From assembly GCF_007744075.1 (NCBI RefSeq), contig NZ_CP036266.1, forward strand, positions 5,813,748 to 5,877,747: a stretch of 64,000 bases of DNA. Reading direction: 5' to 3'. Source of the DNA: Gimesia chilikensis (lineage in GTDB: Bacteria > Planctomycetota > Planctomycetia > Planctomycetales > Planctomycetaceae). The position numbers were made by a program, and so were the translations under genes. The notes below the pieces were generated by a model. The model did no database searches. It was given only the letters and a program-made list of their open reading frames with translations, and was not told the DNA's origin. Positions 36,307-46,300 of this stretch are shown in pieces (positions within the stretch are counted from its first letter, which is position 1; each line of letters opens with the position of its first letter).

Positions 36307-37788
36307 ATGTCTGCCTGCCTCACCGTAATGTCGCCACGCCTGTTTCTACTTGGCCTGCTCGTATTTCTGGTGAATGATCACCAAAGCACTTCCGCATACG
36401 GACAGCAGCTGGATCGTAAACAGGGAGAGATGGCAGGAGAGGTCGATACCGGTTCCGTTATACTCCAGTCTCGACTGACGGCTCCTGAACTGGACGAAAC
36501 GGGCGATGTTCCCGGCAGAGCGGGTGTGGGGCGTTTTGAAATCTCGACGGACAGGAGTTTCGCCAAATCGCGTTATACGGACTGGCTGACGGCCAAACCC
36601 GAATCTGACTTTATCCTGAAAACAAAAGTCACAGGACTCCAACCGGGAACCCGTTATTACTATCGCCTGCAGTTTGGTGCAACAGAGAACAAAACCGAAA
36701 CGGGCCCCGTCAATACATTCGAGACGCTTCCCGCTCCCGAGACAGTAGCTGAAATGTCCTTCGTGGTCGTGACGGGAATGAATTATCGCGCCTTCTATAA
36801 AGGTCTTGCCGGGCGTCCCCCATACAAGAGGAAAGATCGCGATCTGGGGTTTCCGGCACTGGCCAGCATCCTCAAGCTCAAACCGGACTTTTTCGTAGGC
36901 ACCGGGGATAACGTCTACTACGATCACCCTTACGACAATCCCGCCAGGACCCCAGCCGAGCTGAGAAAGAAATGGCACGAACAGTTCGTGCAGCCTCGTT
37001 ATGTCGACCTGTTTGCTAATGTGCCGACCTATTGGGAAAAGGACGACCACGATTTTCGGTACAACGACTGTGACTTATCAAAGAAGAAGCGTGAGCCGGG
37101 AGTCGAACTCGGACTGGAAACCTTTCGCGAACAGGTGCCAGTCGTGGATCCGGATGAGAGTGATCCGATCACTTACCGTACCTATCGCATGGGCAAGCTG
37201 CTGCAGGTCTGGTTCACTGAAAATCGAGACTATCGCAGCAACAACCGCGACAAAGATGGTCCGGAGAAAACGATCTGGGGGAAGAAACAGCGTGCCTGGC
37301 TGCAGGAGACTCTGCAGAATTCAGACGCGACGTTCAAGGTGCTGATTTCTCCTACGCCAATGATCGGCCCCGATGGGAAAGGAAAAATTGATAACCACAC
37401 CAACATCAATGGATTCCGCCATGAACGCGATTCGTTCTTTCAGTGGATTAAAGAGCAGAAGCTGGACCAGAACGGATTTTACATCGTGTGCGGCGATCGT
37501 CACTGGCAGTACCATTCGATTCATCCGACAGGTGTGGAAGAATTTTCCACCGGTGCTCTGGTTGATGCCAACTCGCGACTGGGAGTCGCCCCGGGAAACA
37601 AAAAGGGGACCGATCCGGAAGGCCTGGTCAAGCAGCCATACACTTCGAATCCGGCTTCGGGTGGTTTTCTGTATGTCAAAGTGACACCGGAGAAGGAAGA
37701 TTCGAAAGCTCTGCTCCAGTTTCTGTTTTATGACGAGCAGGGTAAACTGCTGCATCAGGTCAATAAAACGCAGTCCCTGAAACACTGA
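36307..37788 (+). CDS. PhoD-like alkaline phosphatase/phosphodiesterase
   Basis: Exported metallophosphoesterase of 493 residues with an N-terminal signal peptide (about 1-35), an Ig-like PhoD N-terminal domain (about 45-145) and a calcineurin-type catalytic domain. Metal-ligand motifs are GTGDNVYYDHPYDNP (about 200), YWEKDDHDFRYND (about 240) and GDRHWQYHS (about 400). PhoD enzymes release phosphate from phosphodiesters and organic phosphate with Fe/Ca cofactors. There is no twin-arginine motif, so export is probably Sec-type, unlike classical PhoD. It sits at the head of a plus-strand run with the DUF6807 and amidohydrolase genes, about 100 nt apart; joint function is unproven. Confidence 0.88.
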   Translation: MSACLTVMSPRLFLLGLLVFLVNDHQSTSAYGQQLDRKQGEMAGEVDTGSVILQSRLTAPELDETGDVPGRAGVGRFEISTDRSFAKSRYTDWLTAKPESDFILKTKVTGLQPGTRYYYRLQFGATENKTETGPVNTFETLPAPETVAEMSFVVVTGMNYRAFYKGLAGRPPYKRKDRDLGFPALASILKLKPDFFVGTGDNVYYDHPYDNPARTPAELRKKWHEQFVQPRYVDLFANVPTYWEKDDHDFRYNDCDLSKKKREPGVELGLETFREQVPVVDPDESDPITYRTYRMGKLLQVWFTENRDYRSNNRDKDGPEKTIWGKKQRAWLQETLQNSDATFKVLISPTPMIGPDGKGKIDNHTNINGFRHERDSFFQWIKEQKLDQNGFYIVCGDRHWQYHSIHPTGVEEFSTGALVDANSRLGVAPGNKKGTDPEGLVKQPYTSNPASGGFLYVKVTPEKEDSKALLQFLFYDEQGKLLHQVNKTQSLKH

Positions 37789-37886
37789 CATAGAGTGTTG
37801 AAGTTGCCTTGCATCCGGTGATTCACCAAAGCTAGCATAAATAAAGTCCGTTCCCGGAATGACACCTTACTGATTGAGTCGCACAT

Positions 37887-39158
37887 ATGAACCATGCCCT
37901 ACGCCTCGCAAGTTTTCTGATTCTGACCGCCAGTCTCGTGGTCTGTCACATTGAAACGGTTTCTGCAGAGAATGGTTCACTCGGCACGATCAGCATCAGA
38001 GCCGGGAAGACTCCGCTGCAAAATCAACCGGTGAGCGTGGACCTGTCTGATTCCCAAGCGATGACTCAGCCGGTGCATCTGATCGATCCCGCTTCGCAGG
38101 AAAAGATTCCGGTTCAGATCGAAACCCGGGACGGGCAGCCGAGCCGACTCTGGTTGATTTATCCCGGCACACTGGCAGCCGGTGAGACAAAAACGCTGGA
38201 TCTGAAAACGGGAGCGGTACCTGCGGCCCGCGAAGTGACGATCAAAGATACCGGCAAGGCCTACCAGATCATGATTGGTCAGCATGAGGTACTGGCCTAC
38301 AACTACAAGCACGTTCCCGCGCCGAAAGACCTGCATCCGCTGTATGGCCGCAGTGCTCATATTCATCCGATCGTGACCCCAGGTGGCAAAGTCGTCTCGG
38401 ATGAATTCCCTCCCGACCACGCTCACCAGAGTGGACAGTTTCTGGCGTATACCAAATGTATTTTTGAGGGACGCCCTACCAATTTCTGGGAGATCAAGAG
38501 TAATAAGGGGCGTGTACGGTTTCATAAACTGCTGTCAAAACAGTCAGGTCCGGTGTTCGGTGAATTACAGGTCGAACAGGAATTTGTCGACCTGACAGGA
38601 ACTGCTGAAAAAGTCGCTTTGAAAGAGATCTGGACCATTCGTGTCTGGAATCAGCTGGAAGCGAATCCGGAATACTGGATGTACGACATCACCTCCAATG
38701 CACGCTGTGCATCTGACAGCCCGTTGCTCCTACCCGAATACCATTATGGCGGCATGGCGATCCGCGGTGGTCGGGGCTGGACGAAAGAGAACTGCCGTTT
38801 CCTGACATCGAATGGAAAAACCCGCGAAAACGGCAATCACGACCGCTCCCGGTGGTGTGATATTTCCGGACGGCAAACAGCCGATGAATCCTTCAGTGGC
38901 TTTACGATTTTAAGTCACCCACAGAACTTTCGCTTCCCGGAGCCGGTTCGCATTCATCCCTCGATGCCTTACATGGTTTTTACCCCCAGTGTGCTCGGCG
39001 ACTGGAAAATAGAACCGGGGACGCCTAATATCAGTCGCTACCGATTTCTGGTTCACGATGGTCCGGCGCTCTCAAACACTGACCAACTCTGGAACAGCTA
39101 TGCCCACCCACCCCAAGTCGCATGGAAACTGGCTGCTCCTACCGAAACTGAAAAATGA
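37887..39158 (+). CDS. DUF6807 (PmoA-family) secreted protein
   Basis: Secreted protein of 423 residues of the family annotated 'PmoA'/DUF6807, common in planctomycetes and unrelated in function to methane monooxygenase. A signal peptide spans about 1-27 (cleavage near VSA|EN). Conserved parts include AHIHPIVTPGGKVVSDEFPP followed by DHAHQSGQ (about 150-180), giving several His that could bind metal, and WWEIKS-like FWEIKSNKGRV. The stop codon is 10 nt before the next start, so it is probably an operon with two amidohydrolases. Role unknown; the family often accompanies sugar-acid or polysaccharide degradation genes. Confidence 0.83.
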   Translation: MNHALRLASFLILTASLVVCHIETVSAENGSLGTISIRAGKTPLQNQPVSVDLSDSQAMTQPVHLIDPASQEKIPVQIETRDGQPSRLWLIYPGTLAAGETKTLDLKTGAVPAAREVTIKDTGKAYQIMIGQHEVLAYNYKHVPAPKDLHPLYGRSAHIHPIVTPGGKVVSDEFPPDHAHQSGQFLAYTKCIFEGRPTNFWEIKSNKGRVRFHKLLSKQSGPVFGELQVEQEFVDLTGTAEKVALKEIWTIRVWNQLEANPEYWMYDITSNARCASDSPLLLPEYHYGGMAIRGGRGWTKENCRFLTSNGKTRENGNHDRSRWCDISGRQTADESFSGFTILSHPQNFRFPEPVRIHPSMPYMVFTPSVLGDWKIEPGTPNISRYRFLVHDGPALSNTDQLWNSYAHPPQVAWKLAAPTETEK

Positions 39159-39168
39159 AAGTAACACA

Positions 39169-39951
39169 ATGATCTGGGACCTGCACTGCCACCTCTCCGG
39201 GGTGGATGGAAAAACAGTCGATGAACGTATCGCCCAGTTGATGGTCTATGCTGACCGGATGGGCGTAGAACGCCTGGTCTTTTTTATGGGCTGGCCCTTT
39301 CTGATCGATCCGACGCCGAAACAGTTCCGTGAGCAGAACGATCAGGTCATGCAAGCCATCAGCCACTGGCACGATCGGGCGTTTGGCTTCGTCTATCTGA
39401 ACGCCAAGTATGTGGATGAAAGTCTGGAAGAACTGGACCGCTGCGTGAAAAATGGTCCGATGATCGGTGTTAAGTTGTGGGTCGCTGCCCGCTGCAATGA
39501 TCCTGCCATCGATCCGATTATCAAACGCGCGGGGGAACTCAAGGCCCTGATCTATCAGCATACCTGGTTTAAGACCGGTGGGAACCTGACAGGCGAATCA
39601 ACGCCCAGCGACCTGGCCCTGATGGCAGCCCGACATCCCGAGATCCCCATCATCGCCGGGCACACAGGCGGCGACTGGGAACTGGGTCTACGGGCGATTC
39701 AGAACAGCCCGAATCTCTACGCGGGAATTGGTGGCTCCGATCCGACCGCTGGCATGACGGAGATGGCTGTCCGCACTTTGGGAGCGGAACGCGTGCTGTA
39801 TGGCAGCGATATCGGCGGCCGCAGTTTTTCATCTCAACTGGCAAAGGTTCAGGGAGCTGATATTCCCGAAGTGTCTAAACGACTGATTCTGGGTGGTAAC
39901 CTCAAGCGACTGTTGACCCCCATTTTGAATGAAAAGGGGATCAAAGTATGA
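39169..39951 (+). CDS. Cytoplasmic amidohydrolase with intact metal site
   Basis: Amidohydrolase_2-type TIM-barrel hydrolase, 260 residues. All expected metal or catalytic positions are visible: DLHCH (HxH, residues 4-8), YQHTW, IIAGHTGGDWE and LYGSDIGGR (Asp). No signal peptide, so it acts in the cytoplasm. The start ATG at 39169 lies 10 nt after the DUF6807 stop; the longer frame from 39058 is overlapping and rejected. Its ATGA end overlaps the next gene by 4 nt, implying translational coupling with a degenerate homologue. Substrate unknown. Confidence 0.85.
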   Translation: MIWDLHCHLSGVDGKTVDERIAQLMVYADRMGVERLVFFMGWPFLIDPTPKQFREQNDQVMQAISHWHDRAFGFVYLNAKYVDESLEELDRCVKNGPMIGVKLWVAARCNDPAIDPIIKRAGELKALIYQHTWFKTGGNLTGESTPSDLALMAARHPEIPIIAGHTGGDWELGLRAIQNSPNLYAGIGGSDPTAGMTEMAVRTLGAERVLYGSDIGGRSFSSQLAKVQGADIPEVSKRLILGGNLKRLLTPILNEKGIKV

Positions 39952-40727
39952 TTTATGACGTCAACGTTTATCTCTCACAGTGGCCGTTCCGCCGTCTGCC
40001 CAATGATGATACTGCTTCCCTGGTCAGAAAACTCAAACAGAATCAGATTCAGCAGGCCCTGGCCGGCAGTTTCGATGGGCTGCTCCACAAAGATCTGATG
40101 TCGGTGAATCAAAGGCTGGTTACAGAGTGTCAGACTAAAGGGGAAGGCATTCTGGTTCCCGTCGGCAGCATTAATCCGCGTCTCCCAGGCTGGGAAGCGG
40201 ATGTCATCGCCTGTCACGAAAAGTGGAAGATGCCCGGCATCCGGCTGCATCCGAATTATCACGAATACGAACTCAGTGATCCTGCCGTGAAGAAGCTGTT
40301 TGCCCAGGCAGCCGAGCGTGGACTGTTCATCCAGATTGCCATGCGGATGGAAGACGATCGGACACATCATCCGCTGGTGCGCGTGCCCGATGTGAATTTT
40401 GAAGCCTTGCCGGGCCTGATGAAACAGCATGAACAGCTGCAAGTCACCATCTTGAATGGAATGAAGTCACTGCGAGGAGCGAAGCTGACCCGCTTGACGG
40501 AAAACCCGAATCTGACGATCGAGATCGCGATGCTGGAAGAAGTGGGCGGGATCGAGAAGCTGATGAAACAGGTTCCGTATCAGCAGATTCTGTTTGGTTC
40601 TTACTATCCATTTTTCTATCTGGAATCGAGCCTGAATAAACTGAGGGAATCTCAGTTGGGTCAGGAAATCGAAACCATAATTATCTGGGAGAATGCACAG
40701 GAGCGTTTTGTGCCGAAGCAATCATAA
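39948..40727 (+). CDS. Degenerate amidohydrolase homologue
   Basis: 259-residue protein of the same fold as its upstream neighbour, and coupled to it by a 4-nt overlap. The expected HxH near the N-terminus reads NVY (MIYDVNVYLSQWPF), and the Asp position of LFGSD is Tyr (ILFGSYYPFFY). Some His remain (GIRLHPNYHEY, DDRTHHPLV). Probably a non-catalytic partner or an enzyme with a changed metal site; many planctomycete operons carry such N-V-x amidohydrolase-like proteins. It converges with the SecA-like gene, 9 nt apart. Confidence 0.8.
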   Translation: MIYDVNVYLSQWPFRRLPNDDTASLVRKLKQNQIQQALAGSFDGLLHKDLMSVNQRLVTECQTKGEGILVPVGSINPRLPGWEADVIACHEKWKMPGIRLHPNYHEYELSDPAVKKLFAQAAERGLFIQIAMRMEDDRTHHPLVRVPDVNFEALPGLMKQHEQLQVTILNGMKSLRGAKLTRLTENPNLTIEIAMLEEVGGIEKLMKQVPYQQILFGSYYPFFYLESSLNKLRESQLGQEIETIIIWENAQERFVPKQS

Positions 40728-40736
40728 GATCTGTGC

Positions 40737-42677
40737 TTACTCGGTCCATTCCAGGTAGGGATCAAGGCCCATTTTATGAAACATCTCGATACGGAACTTT
40801 TCCTGCTTGAGCATATCACGCCGCTGTTTGCGATGCAGCTTTTCGAGGAAGTCCTGCGTCTTCTTGAAAAACGAAATCCAGCCGGGTGACAGTTCGCCTC
40901 GTTCATCGGCTTTCGCAGAACGGATGATCTGATTCAGCTGGTTCAATTCCAGACAGCGGAGCAGTTCATCCTCGAGAGAGAGGAAGAACTGATAATGCCC
41001 AGGGTCACCTTGACGAGCAGAACGACCGATTAACTGACGGTCGATACGGGCCGAGGTATGCATTTCCGTAGCGATCACATGCAGACCGCCATTTTCGCGA
41101 ACGATATCTTTGAGCAGGATGTCGGTCCCCCGCCCGGCCATGTTGGTGGCGATCGTCACGCGGGCAGGTTCGCCCGCTTTTTTGACGATCTCAGCTTCCT
41201 GTTCGTGATACTTGGCATTCAGAATCTGATGCGGAATCGCCTTCATCGCCAGCAGATCTCCCAGTTCTTCGGAGGCTTCCACCGAGGGGGTTCCGACCAG
41301 AATGGAACAACGTTTTTGACGCAGTCGTTCGATTTCTTCGACCACCGCCATCCGCTTGGCCTGCAGTGTTTTGAAGACGCGGGGAGGACTTCCTTTCCGC
41401 AGACAGGGGCGATGGGTGGGGATCGATGTCACTGAGACTTTGTAGGTTTTTCGAATCTCCCGTTCTGCCAGGGCTGCGGTTCCAGTCATCCCAGCCAGGT
41501 GGGCGTAGTTCTGGAAGAAGCTCTGCACAGTAATCCGCGCTGCCTGACCTGTGGCTGCGGTAATTGGAACATGTTCCTGAGCTTCGATGGACTGATGCAA
41601 CCCGTCCTGCCATTTACGGCCTTCCATCATACGGCCCGTAGATTCATCGACGATGACCACTTCATCATTCACGACCACGTAATCGCGATCTTTCAGAAAG
41701 CCGAAGCGGGCGATCAGCGACTGTTCGACCTGTTTGTAGATGCGTTCGGTGTCGATCGAATCCAGCAGCGAAGGCTTGGGCATCAGCAATACTTTGCGAC
41801 AACCCTGATCAGTCAGATAAGCAGACCGTTTTTTGGGCTCGTAAACGTAATCGACTTCAGATTCCAGTTGATGCGTGGCCCGGTTGCTCCAGCGGAAGAG
41901 GTTTACGGAAGCCGCATCGTTGGGCTGAATCAGACCGATAATCAGCGGTGTCCGGGCTTCATCGATCAGCACACTGTCTGCTTCGTCAATCAGGGCGAAG
42001 TAATTTCCCCGCTGAACCAGTGGTTCCTTGCCCGAAGATTTGTGATTAGAAATGGCCTGCTCTAACTGCCCCGGGGCACTGGCTCCAATGCGAATGCGAT
42101 CCCTGAGAAAGTCAAAGCCCATTTCATTGGCGGTGCCGTAGGTGACATCGAGACCGTAGGCAATGCGTCGATCTTCGTCTTCCATATCAGAGGTGATACA
42201 ACCAACGGATAATCCGAGTTTATTGAAAACAGGTCCCATCAGCTCTGAGTCACGTTTCGCCAGGTAATCGTTGACGGTCACCACATGACAGCCCTTGCCC
42301 ATTAGCGCTCGCAAATAAGCGGGGAGCACTGCTGTCAGCGTTTTTCCTTCCCCGGTCTGCATCTCGGCGATGCCCCCTTCAAAGAGCGCGATTCCCCCCA
42401 TTAGCTGTACAGGGAAATGGGCCATTTTCAGGGTTCGCCAGGCCGATTCCCGTACCAGGGCATACGCCTCGGGCATGATTCTCTTGAGTGGCTCACCCGA
42501 CTTGGCGCGCCAGCGCAATTCCAGAGAATAGCGTTCGAGCTCGTCATCAGTCACTGTCTTCAACGCTTCCCCACGCTTAATAATCTGATTAGCCTGGGCG
42601 CGCCAGCGGGAGAGCCGGGATTTAGCAGGGCGAAATCCGGTTTTCATCCAATGATAGCTGTGCGAAGAGATGCTCAA
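40737..42677 (-). CDS. Shortened SecA-like translocase ATPase
   Basis: Paralogue of the SecA preprotein translocase motor, 646 residues against 800-900 for usual SecA. Retained: the motor start GGIALFEGGIAEMQTGEGKT (Walker A at about 105-113), CHVVTVNDYLAKRD, the DEAD-box IDEADSVLIDEARTPL (about 228-245), the preprotein-crosslinking part with VDESTGRMMEGRKW, MTGTAALAEREI, and the second motor domain with NMAGRGTDILL and IGRSARQGDPGHYQFFLS. After this only about 85 residues follow, so most of the scaffold/helical-wing region and the C-terminal zinc finger are missing. It is divergent from the LEDRTLLS giant genes, 650 nt away. It may be an accessory motor; no SecY or SecE gene is nearby. Confidence 0.9.
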   Translation of the reverse strand: MSISSHSYHWMKTGFRPAKSRLSRWRAQANQIIKRGEALKTVTDDELERYSLELRWRAKSGEPLKRIMPEAYALVRESAWRTLKMAHFPVQLMGGIALFEGGIAEMQTGEGKTLTAVLPAYLRALMGKGCHVVTVNDYLAKRDSELMGPVFNKLGLSVGCITSDMEDEDRRIAYGLDVTYGTANEMGFDFLRDRIRIGASAPGQLEQAISNHKSSGKEPLVQRGNYFALIDEADSVLIDEARTPLIIGLIQPNDAASVNLFRWSNRATHQLESEVDYVYEPKKRSAYLTDQGCRKVLLMPKPSLLDSIDTERIYKQVEQSLIARFGFLKDRDYVVVNDEVVIVDESTGRMMEGRKWQDGLHQSIEAQEHVPITAATGQAARITVQSFFQNYAHLAGMTGTAALAEREIRKTYKVSVTSIPTHRPCLRKGSPPRVFKTLQAKRMAVVEEIERLRQKRCSILVGTPSVEASEELGDLLAMKAIPHQILNAKYHEQEAEIVKKAGEPARVTIATNMAGRGTDILLKDIVRENGGLHVIATEMHTSARIDRQLIGRSARQGDPGHYQFFLSLEDELLRCLELNQLNQIIRSAKADERGELSPGWISFFKKTQDFLEKLHRKQRRDMLKQEKFRIEMFHKMGLDPYLEWTE

Positions 42678-43331
42678 GTTGCCTCCCGGAATGTTTGAAA
42701 CACAAATCTGAGTATCAGTCAGCCGCCTGTTGGTCTCTGAAACACATGTAAAGGCGATGGTTACTCAACTGAAAGACGCTTCTGGACGTGAAAGATAACG
42801 CTGAATGTCAAAGCGAAAACTCAGAGAATCTGAGGGCCTGCCTCATGATTCCTATTCCCAACAGAGAGATGTAAATCTCTATGGAATAGACACTTATCCT
42901 CATAAACATCCAATAAATCTGTCCAGTTTAAGCATCATTTTATCCAATGAACGGATCTACAACCAAACAAAAAAGTGAAAAACCCAACCCGGTCTTTAAA
43001 ATGGTTTCACCACGATAAGTTGTTACGGTCCGTTGACTTAAATCAACATTTCGCATCATGTTCAGCAGGTAAATGTTAGATCGAAGTCAACCAATCGTCA
43101 TATTCGGTGCAGATTGTTTTTTGACTACGTCATATAGAAACAGAACACCCATTCGGTACAATTACCCTAAAGAATGAAAACATTCCAATTTACCTGTTTT
43201 TTTAGGTAGTGCCCCTGCTTTAAAATCAGGACCTGAACATGCAGGTTCTGATCCCCTGCAGTCGCCATCCGCCAGAGGACTGAATTCTTAAGACACCCCT
43301 GACTGACTCATACACTAAAGATACCGAATAC
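42678..43331. other. Divergent region, SecA-like / giant protein 1
   Basis: 654 nt, AT-rich, no gene seen. It should hold both promoters. A TACAAT hexamer occurs near 43158 without a clear -35. Near 43229 a weak hairpin (caggacctg/caggttctg) could lie in the 5' leader of the giant gene. Confidence 0.35.
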
Positions 43332-46300
43332 ATGATCTCAAAATTGATTGATAATCTGTGGAGACCACGCCGACACCAGCACCATCGTCGGCTCAAAAAA
43401 ACAACGGCTCCACTGGCAGCAACTGAGAAGCTGGAAGACCGGACCCTGCTCAGTGGTCAGGACCTGATCGCGTTTGGACAGGCTTTAGCTGCAGCGAACG
43501 TCACTCTGTATGGTGCAGTCTGGGATGCCGATACGACAGCACAAAAAGCGTTGCTGGGTGATGGCGCGACTTATATTAATTTTGTCGACATTACAGACAA
43601 CGAACGCAATCTGAATGGCAGTGCTGCTGACGTGGGTATCAGCGATGTACAGGACCTGCGCCCCATCTGGAGACTGAACAACGGTACGTTAATCGAAGGC
43701 AGTTCCATTAACAGTCTGCAGGATCTGGCAACGGCAACTGGAATCGCGATCACGAATTCGGAAGGTCCTTATCTCAAAGACATTCCCACTCAAAATCTGT
43801 TTGCCAATACCGGCCTGCATGTTGCCCTGGATGGATTCGATCCCGACGGCGGACCATTGACGTACACGATAGAGAGTAGCAATCCGAATGTCTCCGCACG
43901 CTTACTGACTGGAAATCGCAGTTTGCGCATCAACGTCGCAGGCTATGGGGAGATGATTTTTGAACTGTTCGAGGGGAGAGCTTCCCGCGCTACCGACCGG
44001 ATCATTCAGCTCGCACAGGAAGGCTTCTACGATGGTGTCAGCTTCCACCGGATCATCAATGATGCCATCATTCAGGGGGGAGATCCCACTGGAACCGGCG
44101 CTGGCGGTTCTACCTATGGTTCATTCGACGATCAGTTTCATCCCGAATTACAACACGTGCAATCCGGCCTGCTCTCGATGGCCAAAGCACAAGACGACAC
44201 CAATAACTCCCAGTTCTTCATCACGGATCGCCCGCTTCGCAGACTCGACTATCAACACACTATTTTCGGTTTCCTGACCGAAGGCGACGATGTTCGCAAT
44301 GCCATCAACGATGTGAAAGTGATCAATACGGACGATCCGCTTTTTAATATCACCATGGACAGCGTGGAAGTCTTTTCTGACTTTGAAAATGCCACGCTCT
44401 TCTTAAATGCTGCCGAAGGTTATAGCGGTTCATCCACGATCACGGTGACCGTCACCGACCAGGATGGAAATCAGCAGCAGCGACAGTTCCAGGTCAATGT
44501 GGCACCGGATACGATCGACCCTCCCTATCAGGACCAGGTCACCGGCAACATTATTTTTGATGCTTCAGATGCCAACCCTTACCTGGCAGATATTCCCACT
44601 CTGCAAGTCAGGGCCGGAGAATCCATTCAGTACCAGTTGCAGGCCATCGACGTCGATGCGACGGCTCCCAACAACGGGGTCCCAGTCTATATGAATCAGG
44701 ATCTCCTCTCTGATTATGGTTTGTACATTCCGGTTACGGCCCCTGCGGGACTGATTAATACCATTGACCTGAACAACCAGGGAATCCTGACGATCAGCCC
44801 CAATGCCGGGCTGGCACCAGGCATCTACCAGTTAACCGTGGCAGTTGGATTTCAGACCAGTGCGATTGACTACCAGGTCGTGACGGTCGTAGTGACCGAA
44901 CCTCCCGTTGCCAACAACGATTTTGTCGCCCTGCAGGGAGATACTCCCGCGTCGTTCGATATCTTCGCGAATGATACAGACAGTGATGGCAGCATCGATG
45001 AACAATCCGCGGAAATCATCTCTCAGCCCACACATGGTACTGTTACGCTGGTGCAGGTTGGCGAAGATGATTACGAAATTCAGTATACGGCAGACGGCTC
45101 TGGTTACATGGGTCTCGACTCCTTTACCTATCGAGTCGCAGACAACCTGGGCGCCTACTCGAATGTCGCTACCGTACAGTTTTCGATTGCCCCCGAGGGA
45201 GTGATTCTGGTCACCAATCTGACCGATACTTCTCCCAATAACCGGGTGACTTTACGCAGAGCGATTCAGGCAGCCAATTCAGACACGAGCATCGGTGTCG
45301 CCCCCGCGGGGAATGGCGCAGACATCATCATGTTCGACCCTGCTCTGTTCAATGGCACTGCAAAAACACTGATTATTTCTCAAGACCTTGAGATCACAGA
45401 CTCGCTCACAATCATCGCTCCGACTTCTGCAGAAGGGGCTCCGCTACTGACTATCGACGCATATCAGAATGATCGGCACTTCCTGATCGATGACGGTCTG
45501 GAAAGCGATCTTGTAGTGAGACTGGAAAACCTGAAACTGACCAAGGGTAATCTCGGCGATAACGGGGCATCAATCTTTAACGCCGAAAACCTGGTGATCA
45601 CAAATAGCGAAATCACCAATAACCAAAGTACCTCCGGACTGGGCGGTGCCATCTACAATACGGGACATCTGGAAGTCTATGACACCCTGTTCCAGTCCAA
45701 TCTTTCTCTCTACTCTTCTGGAGGGGCGATCGTCAGTCAGTCTGGTACTGTAATTTTGAATGGAAGTACGGTGAACCAGAATACCGCAGAGGGATTTGGA
45801 GGCGGTATCTATGCCATCAATTCCGATGTCACGCTGATTAACAGCACGCTATCGACAAATGTCAGCGCAAGCGGAGGGGGAGGCGGCCTCTATCAGAACG
45901 GTGGTACTCTGACGATCAACGGATCGCTCATCACCGACAACACCACTGGAGCCGCCACCGATGGTGCAGGGCTCTACCTCTTCGATCTCACAACCACAAT
46001 TACCGATTCCACCTTTTACCTGAACCGCAGCTCTGGTTCCGGGGCCGCCATCAGACAGTCAGACGGATCGCTGACCGTTCGCAGCAGTACGTTTTATGAC
46101 AACTCGGCACTGTTTGGGGACGGGGGAGCAATCTCATCAGGAGCCCTGACAACATTGCTGGTCAACATCACCCTGTCCGGGAATACAGCCAGCAGCAGCG
46201 GTGGGGGCATCTACTTCTCCAATCCGGTTGATTTCGACAGTGCCATTATCAGCAACAGCACCATAGCGAATAATACCGCAAACCAGGATGGAGGCGGCCT

